Below, one piece after another: positions 17,115-25,202 of a DNA stretch of 43,744 nt (position 1 is the first letter of the stretch; each line of letters opens with the position of its first letter). The position numbers and the translations under genes were made by a program. The notes below the pieces were generated by a model that saw nothing but the letters and a program-made list of their open reading frames with translations, was not told where the DNA came from and did no database searches. The DNA comes from CAZEFK01 sp964511405 (lineage in GTDB: Bacteria; Pseudomonadota; Alphaproteobacteria; Elsterales; Elsteraceae). Location of the stretch: the NCBI GenBank assembly GCA_964511405.1, contig CAZEFK010000031.1:1-43744 (forward strand), given 5' to 3'.

Positions 17115-18788
17115 ATGACCACCGTCGCGCCCGCCGACCTGGCCGCCGCCGTGTCGGCCGACACCATGTTCGAGATGCTGCGGCCGCTGGCGCGCCACGT
17201 GAAGCTCGCCGGCACGGCCGAGGAGCTGGCCAGCCTGCGCGAAGTGGAGGCGCGGATCGCCGGCCTGGGCTATCGCACCACCCTGCTGCATCACCCCGCC
17301 TATATCAGCCTGCCCGGTGCTGCGTCGGTGCTGATCGATGGCGTGCCGCAGCCTTGCATCACCCACTCGTTCTCGCGCGCCACCGACGCCGGAGGGTTGA
17401 CCGCGCCGGTGGTCGACCTGAAAGACGGCTCGGCCGCCGCTTTCGCCGCGCAGGACCTGACCGGTCGCATCGTGCTGATCGAAGGTTTGGCGTCGCCGGC
17501 CGCGGCGGTCCGCGCCAATGCGTCGGGCGCGGCGGCGCAGCTCCATATCTCGCCGGATGCGCAGCTGCACGAAATGTGCATCTCGCCGGTCTGGGGCAGC
17601 CCGGACGAGCGGACCCGCGCCGACCTGCCCCGCTGCGTGGTGCTGACCATCGGGCGCGAGGCCGGCCTCGCCCTGCGCGCACGCCTGGCCGCGGGCGAGG
17701 CGCCGACCGTCACCTTGCGCGCGGCGGTCGACACCGGCTGGCGCGATACGCCGATCCTGGTCGCGGAGATGGAGGCGCCGGGGGCGGCCGCGGACGCTCC
17801 CTTTGTCCTGTTCTCCGGCCATCACGATACCTGGTACGAAGGCGTGATGGACAACGGGACGGCGAACGCCACCATGGTCGAGGTGGCGCGCCTGTGCGCC
17901 CAGCATCGCCGCGCCTGGCGCCGCGGCCTTCGGTTCTGCTTCTGGTCCGGGCATTCCCAGGGGCGCTATTCCGGCTCGGCGTGGTACGCGGATGCCTTCT
18001 GGGACGAGCTCGACCGCCGCTGTGTGGCCCATGTGAACACCGATTCGACCGGCGGCCGCGGCGCCGACATCGTCACCCAGTCGGGCGCCGGAGCCGAGCT
18101 CTGGCCCTTGGCCGCCGAGGCGGTGGCGGCGCAGAGCGGCCAGACCTACGAGCGCGTGCGCCACGGCCGCCACGGCGACGAGAGCTTTTGGGGCATCGGC
18201 CTGCCGTCGATCTTCAACAGCCTGAGCCACCACTCGAAGGGCCCCATGAAGCTCGGTTGGTGGTGGCATACGGCGCACGACACGCTGGACAACATCGACC
18301 CCGGCGCGCTGGTCCGCGACACCCGCATTTTCGTCCATGTCGTGTGGCGGCTGCTGACCGAGCCGCTGCTGCCGCTCGACTATGCCGAACATGCGCGGGC
18401 CTTGGGCAAGGAGCTGGCGCGGCTGCAGGCCGATCTGGGGGATGCGCTGGACCTGCGCTTGCTGACGGAGCGCACCGCCGCACTGGCGCAAGCTGCCGAC
18501 GCGCTACGGGCCAGGGCGGCCGGCGCGGACGACGGCGCGCTGGCCCGTCTCAATGCTGCGCTGATGCGGGCCGGCCGAGCCCTGGTTCCGATGGACTATA
18601 CGCAGGGCGACCGCTTTCAGCCGGATCCTGCCCTGGAGCAGCCGGCCTGGCCCAGCCTGCAGCCGCTGCGGCGCCTGGCCGCCGGGCGCGGAACGGCCGA
18701 CGCGCCCTTCCTCGCGATCTCGGCGATGCGGGCGCATAATCGCCTGGCGCAGGCGCTCCGGACCGTGATCGAGGCGCTGGAGGGCTGA
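17115..18788 (+). CDS. M28-family-like metallopeptidase with altered active-site glutamates
   Basis: A 557-residue protein with a PA-like inserted region (about 90-230) and an M28 aminopeptidase-type catalytic domain. Zinc ligands seen are the His/Asp of FSGHHDTW, the Asp of VMDNGTAN, the Asp of VNTDSTGG and the His of WWHTAHDTLD. The glutamate pair that M28 enzymes carry before the Gly-x-x-Gly-Ser turn is replaced by His-Ser in FWSGHSQGRYSGS, so the catalytic base differs or activity is changed. No signal peptide is present, so it is cytosolic. The ATG at 17115 has a GAGG site; a GTG at 17082 is less likely. It is probably cotranscribed with the binding protein upstream and could hydrolyse the imported substrate. 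Confidence 0.8.
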   Translation: MTTVAPADLAAAVSADTMFEMLRPLARHVKLAGTAEELASLREVEARIAGLGYRTTLLHHPAYISLPGAASVLIDGVPQPCITHSFSRATDAGGLTAPVVDLKDGSAAAFAAQDLTGRIVLIEGLASPAAAVRANASGAAAQLHISPDAQLHEMCISPVWGSPDERTRADLPRCVVLTIGREAGLALRARLAAGEAPTVTLRAAVDTGWRDTPILVAEMEAPGAAADAPFVLFSGHHDTWYEGVMDNGTANATMVEVARLCAQHRRAWRRGLRFCFWSGHSQGRYSGSAWYADAFWDELDRRCVAHVNTDSTGGRGADIVTQSGAGAELWPLAAEAVAAQSGQTYERVRHGRHGDESFWGIGLPSIFNSLSHHSKGPMKLGWWWHTAHDTLDNIDPGALVRDTRIFVHVVWRLLTEPLLPLDYAEHARALGKELARLQADLGDALDLRLLTERTAALAQAADALRARAAGADDGALARLNAALMRAGRALVPMDYTQGDRFQPDPALEQPAWPSLQPLRRLAAGRGTADAPFLAISAMRAHNRLAQALRTVIEALEG

Positions 18789-18811
18789 TCCGAGCGGACG
18801 ACAGGGCGGTG

Positions 18812-19588
18812 ATGCCGGACGACCAGGACGAAGACAGCCCGAGCTACGTTATCGCGGCGGCGGATCGGGCGCTGCGGCTGCTGCAGATCGTCGGCGACTC
18901 GCCGGGCCTGGGGCTATCCGAGCTGGCGCGGCTGTCCGGCAACAGCAAGGCCCGCACCTTCCGCCTGCTGCAGACGCTCGAGAACGCCGGCTTCGTCCGG
19001 CAGCACCTGCCCGACACCGATTATTGGCTCGGACCGCAGGCCCTCCGGCTGTCGCTGCAGGCGACCTCGCAGCACGACATCGTGCAGCTCGGCCAGTCGG
19101 TTCTCGACATCATCGGCCCGCGCTGCGACGAGACCCCCCAGCTCCGCGTGCGGCAAGGGCTGGAGAGCCTATGCGTCTGCAAATGGGAGACGAAGCGCAT
19201 CATCCGCTACCACGCGGAGGTCGGGCAGACCTCGCCGCTCCATGCCGGCGCCAGCAAGATCCTGCTGGCTCACGCCCCGGCCTCGGTGCTGGAGGCGGTC
19301 CTGGCGGCGCCGCGCCAGCGGTTCACCGATGCGACCCCGGCCGGGGCGGCGGACCTGCAGGCGGCGCTCCACGCCATCCGGGCCCGCGGCCACTGCATCA
19401 GTCGCGGCGAAGTCGCCCCGGACGCGTTCTCGGTCGGCGTGCCGGTGCGCGATGCCACAGGCCAAGTCACCGCCGCGCTGCTGGTTGCAGCCCCGCTCGC
19501 CCGGGTCCCGGAGTCGCGCGTGCCGGAGCTGCTGGCCCTGGCAGAGGACGGCGCTCAGGCCTTGTCCCGCGCGCTCGGCTATGGCTGA
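18812..19588 (+). CDS. IclR-family transcriptional regulator
   Basis: A 258-residue regulator: an N-terminal winged helix (about 15-75; ADRALRLLQIVGDSPGLGLSELARLSGNSKARTFRLLQTLENAGFVR) and a C-terminal IclR effector domain (about 90-255) with GQTSPLHAGASKILLAHAP and RGHCISRGEVAPDAFSVGVPV. GTG (18809) and ATG (18812) are adjacent; ATG is taken. It follows the peptidase gene by 23 bases and is probably in the same transcript, so it likely regulates the binding protein/peptidase operon in response to the imported compound or its product. Its stop overlaps the convergent ATP-grasp gene by 10 bases. Confidence 0.9.
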   Translation: MPDDQDEDSPSYVIAAADRALRLLQIVGDSPGLGLSELARLSGNSKARTFRLLQTLENAGFVRQHLPDTDYWLGPQALRLSLQATSQHDIVQLGQSVLDIIGPRCDETPQLRVRQGLESLCVCKWETKRIIRYHAEVGQTSPLHAGASKILLAHAPASVLEAVLAAPRQRFTDATPAGAADLQAALHAIRARGHCISRGEVAPDAFSVGVPVRDATGQVTAALLVAAPLARVPESRVPELLALAEDGAQALSRALGYG

Positions 19589-20691
19589 GGGCTGGTTCCC
19601 GCAAGATCGATGGCCCGCGCGACCGAGCGGGCCAGGGCCGGGCCCAGCCCCAGGCCGTAGGTCGTGCGCAGATAGGTCTGGAAGTCGAAGATGGTGACCG
19701 CCGGGCAGACCTCGAACTCGAGAAACCACGGCCGGCCGTCATCGCCCAGGCGGAAGTCGAACGAGAAATAGTCCTTGAGGCCGAACAGCCGGACGGCCCG
19801 GCCGACCATCTGCTCGATCTCGACGACGGCGGCCGCGGCCGCGGGATCGCGGCGCAGGTCGTCGAGCTTGGGCACGAAGGCGCGCGCTTGGCCCTGCCCG
19901 AACGGCGTCGTGCCGCCCTCGGTGTCGCGGCTGCCGGACAGGCTGGCATTGTCGCGCATGGTGAGATAGGCGCCGCCGGTCTCGCTGGCCGGGTCCTTGC
20001 CCAGGCGGCCGATCCCCAGCGACGGGCCGAGCGGTTGCCCCAGGTCCATCCAGCTGACGCGGACGTCGCTGCCGGGCACGAAGGCCTGGACCACGGCCTC
20101 GTCGCCATAGCGCTCGGCCAGGCGCCGGCTGCGGTCGCGGGCCTCGTCCAGGCCGATGCACAGCGAGTCGCCGAATATCCCGATCTTGGCGCCCAGGCGG
20201 TTGGGCTTGACGAACAGCAGCGCGGCCGGGTCGAGATGGCCGTGGCGGGCCACGACCGCGTCGCCCCGCAGCAGCAGCGCCGGCGGCACCGGCAGCCCGG
20301 CCGCGGCCGCCAATGCCAGGCATTTGAACTTGTCCTGCGCCAGGTGCTGGGCCTGGGGCGGGCTGCCGTAGGCGGGCACGCCGGCCAGGCGCGCAAAGGC
20401 CGCGACGGCGCTGCCGCGGAAATAGGCGATGCCGTCGGTCAGGCCCCACAGCATGGCGCCGGCCGGGATCGGGCGCCCGGCCAGCGTATCCAGGTCGACG
20501 ACCTCCAGTCCGCAGCCGATGGCGGCCAGCGCCGCGGCGATCTCGTCGGTGTAGGCCGCCAGGTCGGTCGCCTGGGCCAGGTACGGTGCCACCTCGTCGG
20601 CGACGGCGGCGGCGAATCCCAGTCGGCGCAGCCGGTCGCGGCAGGCCTGCTCGGGTTCGATGACGATCAGCAGGCGAGAGGGGGCAGGCAT
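19579..20691 (-). CDS. ATP-grasp protein related to D-Ala-D-Ala ligase/RimK enzymes
   Basis: A 370-residue cytosolic protein with the ATP-grasp order. The N-terminal pre-grasp domain (about 1-115) is followed by AQDKFKCLALAAAAGLPVPPALLL and LLFVKPNRLGAKIG (nucleotide-binding lysine). Further on are VVQAFVPGSDVRVSWMD, FSFDFRLGDDGRPWFLEFEVCPAV (magnesium-binding acidic residues) and ITIF-type continuation. Family members join a carboxylate to an amine using ATP. The acceptor is unknown. It faces the IclR gene convergently and starts 71 bases from the divergent metallo-hydrolase gene. A role in peptide-like metabolite synthesis is inference; it is not the housekeeping ddl by sequence or context. 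Confidence 0.72.
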   Translation of the reverse strand: MPAPSRLLIVIEPEQACRDRLRRLGFAAAVADEVAPYLAQATDLAAYTDEIAAALAAIGCGLEVVDLDTLAGRPIPAGAMLWGLTDGIAYFRGSAVAAFARLAGVPAYGSPPQAQHLAQDKFKCLALAAAAGLPVPPALLLRGDAVVARHGHLDPAALLFVKPNRLGAKIGIFGDSLCIGLDEARDRSRRLAERYGDEAVVQAFVPGSDVRVSWMDLGQPLGPSLGIGRLGKDPASETGGAYLTMRDNASLSGSRDTEGGTTPFGQGQARAFVPKLDDLRRDPAAAAAVVEIEQMVGRAVRLFGLKDYFSFDFRLGDDGRPWFLEFEVCPAVTIFDFQTYLRTTYGLGLGPALARSVARAIDLAGTSPQP

Positions 20692-20762
20692 GCGGCAAGG
20701 CTAGCGCTCGGCATCGCCGCCCGCCACCATGCTGGCGCCGTCACGACCGAAGGATCCGTCCG

Positions 20763-21638
20763 GTGACCCACACCAGCTTTGCCGTCGGCGACCTGACCAT
20801 CCATCGGATTGTCGAGATGGAGTGCGGGTTCATGTCGCCGTTCGAGTTCCTGCCCGACCTCGATCGGGCGGTCTTCGAGGAGAACCGCGCCTGGCTGGAG
20901 CCGGCCGCCTACGACCCGGCGACCGGCATGCTGGTCTTCAGCTTCCACTCCTACGTCATCCGGACGCCGCACCACACCGTCCTGGTCGACAGTTGCATCG
21001 GCAACGACAAGACCCGTCCGCACTACCCGAACTGGCACCGCAAGACCGACCAAACTTGGATGCGAGGCCTGGCGACGCTGGGCCTAACGGTCGCGGACAT
21101 CGACTATGTCCTGTGCACTCATCTGCACAGCGACCATGTCGGCTGGAACACGCGGCTGGAGAACGGCCGCTGGGTCCCGACCTTTCCGAACGCGCGCTAC
21201 CTGTTCGCCCAGGACGAATATGCCTATTGGACCGAGCGCCACCTGACTTCGCCGCTGACCCAGATGACCGACAGCGTGCTGCCGGTGATCGAGGCGGGGC
21301 GGGCCGAGCTGGTCGCCCACGACCACGCGCTGGGCGACCATGTCAGGCTGATGCCGACCCCCGGCCACACGCCCGGCCATGTCGCCGTGGCGGCGGGGCG
21401 GGGGCGGGACCGGGCGGTGTTCACCGGTGACCTGATCCATTCCCCGCTGCAGGCCCGCTATCCGGAGCTGGGCACCAAGTTCGACACCGACCGCGCCCAG
21501 GCCGACCACACCCGCCGCGATTTCCTGGCGCGCTACTCGGGCACCGATACCCTGTGCTGCACCATGCACTTCCCGTCGCCGTCGGTCGGGCATGTGACGC
21601 CATGGGGCGACGGGTTCCGGCTGCGCGACCCGGCGTAG
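20763..21638 (+). CDS. Metallo-beta-lactamase-fold hydrolase (lactonase-like)
   Basis: A 291-residue cytosolic MBL-fold enzyme with a full set of zinc ligands: H120-L-H122-S-D124-H125, the His of TPGHTPGH (about 205), the Asp of FTGDLIH (about 223) and the His of CTMHFPSP (about 268). The sequence resembles the branch that includes AHL lactonases and methyl-parathion/penicillin-hydrolase-like proteins; the true substrate is unknown. The start is GTG at 20763 with an AAGGA site about 9 bases upstream. It is divergent from the ATP-grasp gene and convergent with the hydroxy-acid oxidase (7-base gap between stops). Confidence 0.87.
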   Translation: MTHTSFAVGDLTIHRIVEMECGFMSPFEFLPDLDRAVFEENRAWLEPAAYDPATGMLVFSFHSYVIRTPHHTVLVDSCIGNDKTRPHYPNWHRKTDQTWMRGLATLGLTVADIDYVLCTHLHSDHVGWNTRLENGRWVPTFPNARYLFAQDEYAYWTERHLTSPLTQMTDSVLPVIEAGRAELVAHDHALGDHVRLMPTPGHTPGHVAVAAGRGRDRAVFTGDLIHSPLQARYPELGTKFDTDRAQADHTRRDFLARYSGTDTLCCTMHFPSPSVGHVTPWGDGFRLRDPA

Positions 21639-21645
21639 GCCAGGC

Positions 21646-22806
21646 CTATGGCGAGCCTTGGCGAACGGTCAGGTCGCCAAGCCGGCCGGCCCCGGCCATG
21701 CCCATGACGGTGGCTAGCTCGTGCGCCAGCAGGCCGAGGATATGGGCCGCGCCGGCTGTCCCGCCGATCGCCAGACCGTAGAGCGTCGCCCGGCCGATCA
21801 GCACGCCGCGGGCGCCCAGCGCCACGAAGCGGGCGATGTCGGCGCCGCGCCTGACGCCGCTGTCGGCCAGCACTTCCATCCGGCTGCCAACGGCATCGGC
21901 GATCGCCGGCAGCACGTCGGTGGGGCTGGGCGCGCAGTCGAGGTTGCGGGCGCCGTGGTTGGACACGACGATGCCGTCGACGCCGCGGGCCAGCGCCGCT
22001 TCGGCATCCGCGACGCGCAGGATCCCCTTCAGCACCAGCTTGCCCGGCCAGCGCCGGCGCAACAGCCGCACGTCGTCCCAGGTGACGTCGGTGGCGAGGC
22101 TGACCTCGTCCGACAGGGCGGCGCGGCCGAGCCGGGTGCGGAACTCGTCGGGATAATGGGCATAGGTCGGGATGCCCGCGGCCATCAGGGCGCGCAGCAT
22201 CACCGCGCCGGCCCAGCGCGGGTGCAGGGCGACGTCGAGGGCGGCCTGCCGCGACGGCATCAGGGGAATCCCGAAGCCGTTGCGCCGGTTGTATTCGCGG
22301 ATCGGCGTGACGGGGGTGTCGACGGTCAGCACCAGGGTCTCGGCGCCGGCGGCCCGGGCGCGGTCGACCAGCGCCAGCGTGCGCGCGCGGTTCTTCCAGA
22401 CATAGAGCTGGAACCACAGCCGCGCGCCTGATTCGGCGGCGATCCGCTCGACCGCGGTGATCGACTGCGTCGACACGCAGAACGGAATGCCGGCTTGGGC
22501 CGCGGCCTTGGCCAGTTCGATCTCGCCGTCATGCCAGACCAGTCCGGCGACCGCGGTCGGCGCGATCGCCAGCGGCAGCGGCTGGGCATGGCCCAGGATC
22601 TCGCACGCCGCCGTGCGCCCAGACACGTCGACCAGGACCGCCGGCGCCAGCTGGATCGCGTCCAGCCGCTGCCGGTTGGCGGCCAGCGAGATCTCGTCGG
22701 CGCAGCCGCGGTCGATGTACTCGAACAGCAGGCGGGGCAAGCGGCGGCGGGCGGCGCGGCGGGCGTCCTCGACGTCGAGCATGTGCGCTAGGGCCGGCCG
22801 GGCCAT
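21646..22806 (-). CDS. FMN-dependent alpha-hydroxy-acid oxidase/dehydrogenase
   Basis: A 386-residue TIM-barrel flavoenzyme of the glycolate oxidase / L-lactate dehydrogenase / mandelate dehydrogenase family, which oxidises L-2-hydroxy acids to 2-oxo acids. Visible motifs are LPRLLFEYIDRGCADE, LAIAPTAVAGLVWHDGE, FQLYVWKNR, LTVDTPV..REYNRRNGF, the catalytic lysine in LVLKGIL and the catalytic histidine in SNHGARNLD. The usual form of that last motif is SNHGGRQLD, so two substrate-side positions differ. Its ATG shares one base with the stop of the ABC ATPase gene, making it the last gene of the six-gene catabolic operon. Substrate is inferred only as a 2-hydroxy acid. Confidence 0.9.
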   Translation of the reverse strand: MARPALAHMLDVEDARRAARRRLPRLLFEYIDRGCADEISLAANRQRLDAIQLAPAVLVDVSGRTAACEILGHAQPLPLAIAPTAVAGLVWHDGEIELAKAAAQAGIPFCVSTQSITAVERIAAESGARLWFQLYVWKNRARTLALVDRARAAGAETLVLTVDTPVTPIREYNRRNGFGIPLMPSRQAALDVALHPRWAGAVMLRALMAAGIPTYAHYPDEFRTRLGRAALSDEVSLATDVTWDDVRLLRRRWPGKLVLKGILRVADAEAALARGVDGIVVSNHGARNLDCAPSPTDVLPAIADAVGSRMEVLADSGVRRGADIARFVALGARGVLIGRATLYGLAIGGTAGAAHILGLLAHELATVMGMAGAGRLGDLTVRQGSP

Positions 22807-23576
22807 CAGCTGCGGGCGTGGAAGTGGCTGAGGAAGGTCCGCGTCGCCTCCTCGCGCGGCCGGTCGATGACGTCGCGGGCCGGGCCGTCCTCGACGATCA
22901 CGCCGTCGCGCATGAACACGACGCGGTCGGCGACCTCGCGGGCAAAGCCGATCTCGTGGGTGACCAGGATCATGGTCATGCCCTCGGCGGCCAGGTCGCG
23001 GATCACGGTCAGGACTTCGCCGACCAGTTCGGGGTCGAGCGCCGAGGTCGCCTCGTCGAACAGCATGACCGAGGGCTCCATGGCCAGGGCGCGGGCGATC
23101 GCGACCCGCTGCTTCTGGCCGCCCGACAGCGTGTTCGGGAACATGTCGACCTTGTCGCTCAGGCCCACCTTGCCCAGCAGCCGGCGGGCCAGCGCTTCGG
23201 CCTCGCGCCTGGGCGTCCCCTTCACCGAAACCGGCCCCTCCATGACGTTCTCGAGCACCGTCAAGTGCGGGAACAGGTTGAAAAGCTGGAACACCAAGCC
23301 GGTCTTAGAGCGAAAGCGCGCCAGCTCGCGGGTGCTGGGCAGCCGGGCGCCGCCGTCGAAGCGGAAATCGTGGTCGCCGATGCGCACGCGCCCGCCGTCG
23401 GGCGTCACCAGCAGGTTGAGGCAGCGCAGCAGGGTCGATTTGCCCGAGCCCGACGGGCCGATCAGGGCGATTACCTGACCGGGCTCGACCGCGAGGCTGA
23501 TGTCGCGCAGGACCACCAGCGCGTCGAACTGCTTGCGCAGGCCGGTGACCTCGATCATGGCGCTCGACGCCGTCAT
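22806..23576 (-). CDS. Polar amino acid-type ABC transporter ATP-binding protein
   Basis: A 256-residue GlnQ/HisP-type ATPase. Walker A GPSGSGKST is at residues 40-48, the Q-loop region is FQLFNLFPHLTVLENV, the signature LSGGQKQR is near 148, Walker B VMLFDEATSALD near 170, and the switch histidine is in LVTHE. The family normally pairs with HisM/GlnP permeases, exactly the gene that ends just upstream (its TGA and this ATG are separated by one base). An alternative start at Met7 exists. It energises import for the operon that also carries two hydroxy-acid oxidising enzymes and a lyase. Confidence 0.94.
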   Translation of the reverse strand: MTASSAMIEVTGLRKQFDALVVLRDISLAVEPGQVIALIGPSGSGKSTLLRCLNLLVTPDGGRVRIGDHDFRFDGGARLPSTRELARFRSKTGLVFQLFNLFPHLTVLENVMEGPVSVKGTPRREAEALARRLLGKVGLSDKVDMFPNTLSGGQKQRVAIARALAMEPSVMLFDEATSALDPELVGEVLTVIRDLAAEGMTMILVTHEIGFAREVADRVVFMRDGVIVEDGPARDVIDRPREEATRTFLSHFHARS

Positions 23577-23577
23577 G

Positions 23578-24240
23578 TCAGCTGCTGCGCGCCAGGGTCT
23601 GCTCGGCCCGCTTCACGATCGCCGTGAGCGGCAGCAGGACGATGAAGTAAATGATGCCGATCGCGGTGTAGACCTCCAGGAACCGATAGCTGTCCATGGC
23701 GACGACATTGCCCTGGTACAGGAGGTCGGGCACCGCCACGAACGAAACCAGCGAGGTGTTCTTGAACTGGATGATCGACTGGTTGAGCAGGGGCGGGATC
23801 ATGCGCTTGATCGCCTGGGGCAGCACGATCCGGCGCATGACCCGGGCCGGCATCATGCCGAGCGCCAGGCCCGCCTCGCGCTGCCCGGGATCGATCGAGA
23901 CGACGCCGGCGCGGATGATCTCGGCATAGAACGAGCCGCCATACAGCGACAGCGACAGGATCGCGGCATCCAGCGCGTCGAGCTTGATGCCGCTCAACAT
24001 CGGCAGGGCGTAATAAAACCACATCAGCTGGACGACCAGCGGGGTCAGCCGGAACGCCTCGACATAGAGCCACGACACCCAGCGCAGGGCGGGCCAGCGC
24101 GACAACTGCATCAGCCCGGCGACCAGGCCGAGGGCCAGCCCCAGCACGACCACCGCGATCGTCAGGCCGATCGTGACCGCGGTTCCGGCCAGGAACAGCG
24201 CCCGATTACTCCAGACGACCTCGAAATGGAGGGTGTACAT
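23578..24240 (-). CDS. Polar amino acid-type ABC transporter permease
   Basis: A 220-residue inner-membrane permease of the HisM/GlnP type with about five helices. It has the conserved EAA loop REAGLALGMMPARVMRRIVLPQAIK (about 135-160), which docks on the ATPase. Only one permease gene is present, so the channel is predicted to be a homodimer. A GAGGA ribosome site lies 6 bases before the ATG. It is separated from the binding-protein stop by 78 bases containing a strong hairpin, a common arrangement that lets the binding protein be made in excess. Confidence 0.93.
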   Translation of the reverse strand: MYTLHFEVVWSNRALFLAGTAVTIGLTIAVVVLGLALGLVAGLMQLSRWPALRWVSWLYVEAFRLTPLVVQLMWFYYALPMLSGIKLDALDAAILSLSLYGGSFYAEIIRAGVVSIDPGQREAGLALGMMPARVMRRIVLPQAIKRMIPPLLNQSIIQFKNTSLVSFVAVPDLLYQGNVVAMDSYRFLEVYTAIGIIYFIVLLPLTAIVKRAEQTLARSS

Positions 24241-24269
24241 CGATGTCCTCGGTGGCCCGCCGATGGCAG

Positions 24270-24309
24270 ACCCATCCTCTCGGCCCCGAGGGGGGCGGAG
24301 AGGATGGGT
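24270..24309. terminator. 12-bp stem hairpin between binding protein and permease genes
   Basis: Arms ACCCATCCTCTC (24270-24281) and GAGAGGATGGGT (24298-24309) pair perfectly around a G+C-rich loop. No U-run follows on the transcribed (minus) strand. It is therefore better read as an intercistronic RNA-stabilising or attenuating hairpin, or a dispersed palindromic repeat, than as a full terminator. It resembles the hairpin at 35111-35146. Confidence 0.7.
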
Positions 24310-24318
24310 TGCCGCCCG

Positions 24319-25164
24319 CTAGAAAGTCACGCCGGGCGGGATGTCGGCAAGGCTGAGGTCGACCTGGGCCAGGCTGTTGACCACGGCCTCGCGGATCAGG
24401 CCCAGGCCGCGGGCGTAGGTGATCCAGATCGAGACGAAGTCGCGCCAGGTCTTGTCGGCTTCGCGGCGGATGCCGGCGTTGGAGGTCGAGCCGAACATCG
24501 GCTGTGGCACGATCACCTTGCCCAGGCCCGGGTCGCGCTTGACCGCGCGGACGCCGCCCATCCAGAAGATCGACTGGGCGTCGGCGCGGCCGCTGCGCAC
24601 CGCCAGCGTCGCCTCGTCGAGCGATTTGAAGCGGATGATCTGCGCCTTCGGGCACAGGCGGGTGGCGACCTGGTCGTGGGCCGAGCCGACGTCGACGGCG
24701 ATCTTGACCTTGGGGTCGTTGAGCTCGGTCCAGGTCTTGGGCTCGAAGCCTGATTTGGCGATGACCACCAGCGCGCTGTCATAGACGGTGGTCGTGAAAT
24801 CGATGGCCATGGCGCGCTTGGGCGTCGGGTTCAGGCCGAACATGACGTCGATCCGGTCCGACTGCAGGTCGAGCACGGCATTGCCCCAGTTGGTCTCGAC
24901 CAGCTGCAGCTCGACCTCCATGTCGGCGGCCAGCGCCGAGCCGATGTCGTAGAACTGGCCGCCCCACTTGCCGGTCGCCATGTCCTTCATGAACCAGGGC
25001 GCGCCTGAAGCGACCGCGCCCAGGCGCAGCTTCTTGTTCGCCACGACGCGGTCGAAGGTGTTCTGGGGCGCGTCGGCGCGGGCCTTCGCGCTCCCCAGGG
25101 TCAGCGCGCCGGCGGCGACCGCCCCGGCTCCGATCAGGCCTGCCAAGTCCCTGCGTGCGATCAT
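24319..25164 (-). CDS. Amino acid-type ABC transporter solute-binding protein
   Basis: A 281-residue periplasmic binding protein of family 3 (polar amino acids and related organic acids). The leader MIARRDLAGLIGAGAVAAGALTLGSAKARA contains Arg-Arg and is of Sec or weak Tat type, cleaved near residue 30. The body shows LRLGAVASGAPWFMKD, GGQFYDIGSALAADMEVELQLVETNWGNAVLDLQSDRIDVMFGLNPTPKRAMAIDFT and late ADAQSIFWMGG, in family order. The ATG has a GGGAGG site. It lies 38 bases after the FAD oxidase gene and supplies the ligand specificity for the operon. The ligand is unknown. Confidence 0.92.
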   Translation of the reverse strand: MIARRDLAGLIGAGAVAAGALTLGSAKARADAPQNTFDRVVANKKLRLGAVASGAPWFMKDMATGKWGGQFYDIGSALAADMEVELQLVETNWGNAVLDLQSDRIDVMFGLNPTPKRAMAIDFTTTVYDSALVVIAKSGFEPKTWTELNDPKVKIAVDVGSAHDQVATRLCPKAQIIRFKSLDEATLAVRSGRADAQSIFWMGGVRAVKRDPGLGKVIVPQPMFGSTSNAGIRREADKTWRDFVSIWITYARGLGLIREAVVNSLAQVDLSLADIPPGVTF

Positions 25165-25202
25165 TTGGGGGTCCTCCCACTGGGTTGAGACAAGAGGCCT
25201 GC

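Noticed and set aside
14654..17215. 853-residue minus-strand open frame across the binding protein gene and start of ygiQ
   Set aside because: Antisense to a binding protein with clear family motifs and signal peptide. The translation has no recognisable domain and ends in a shifted reading of ygiQ.
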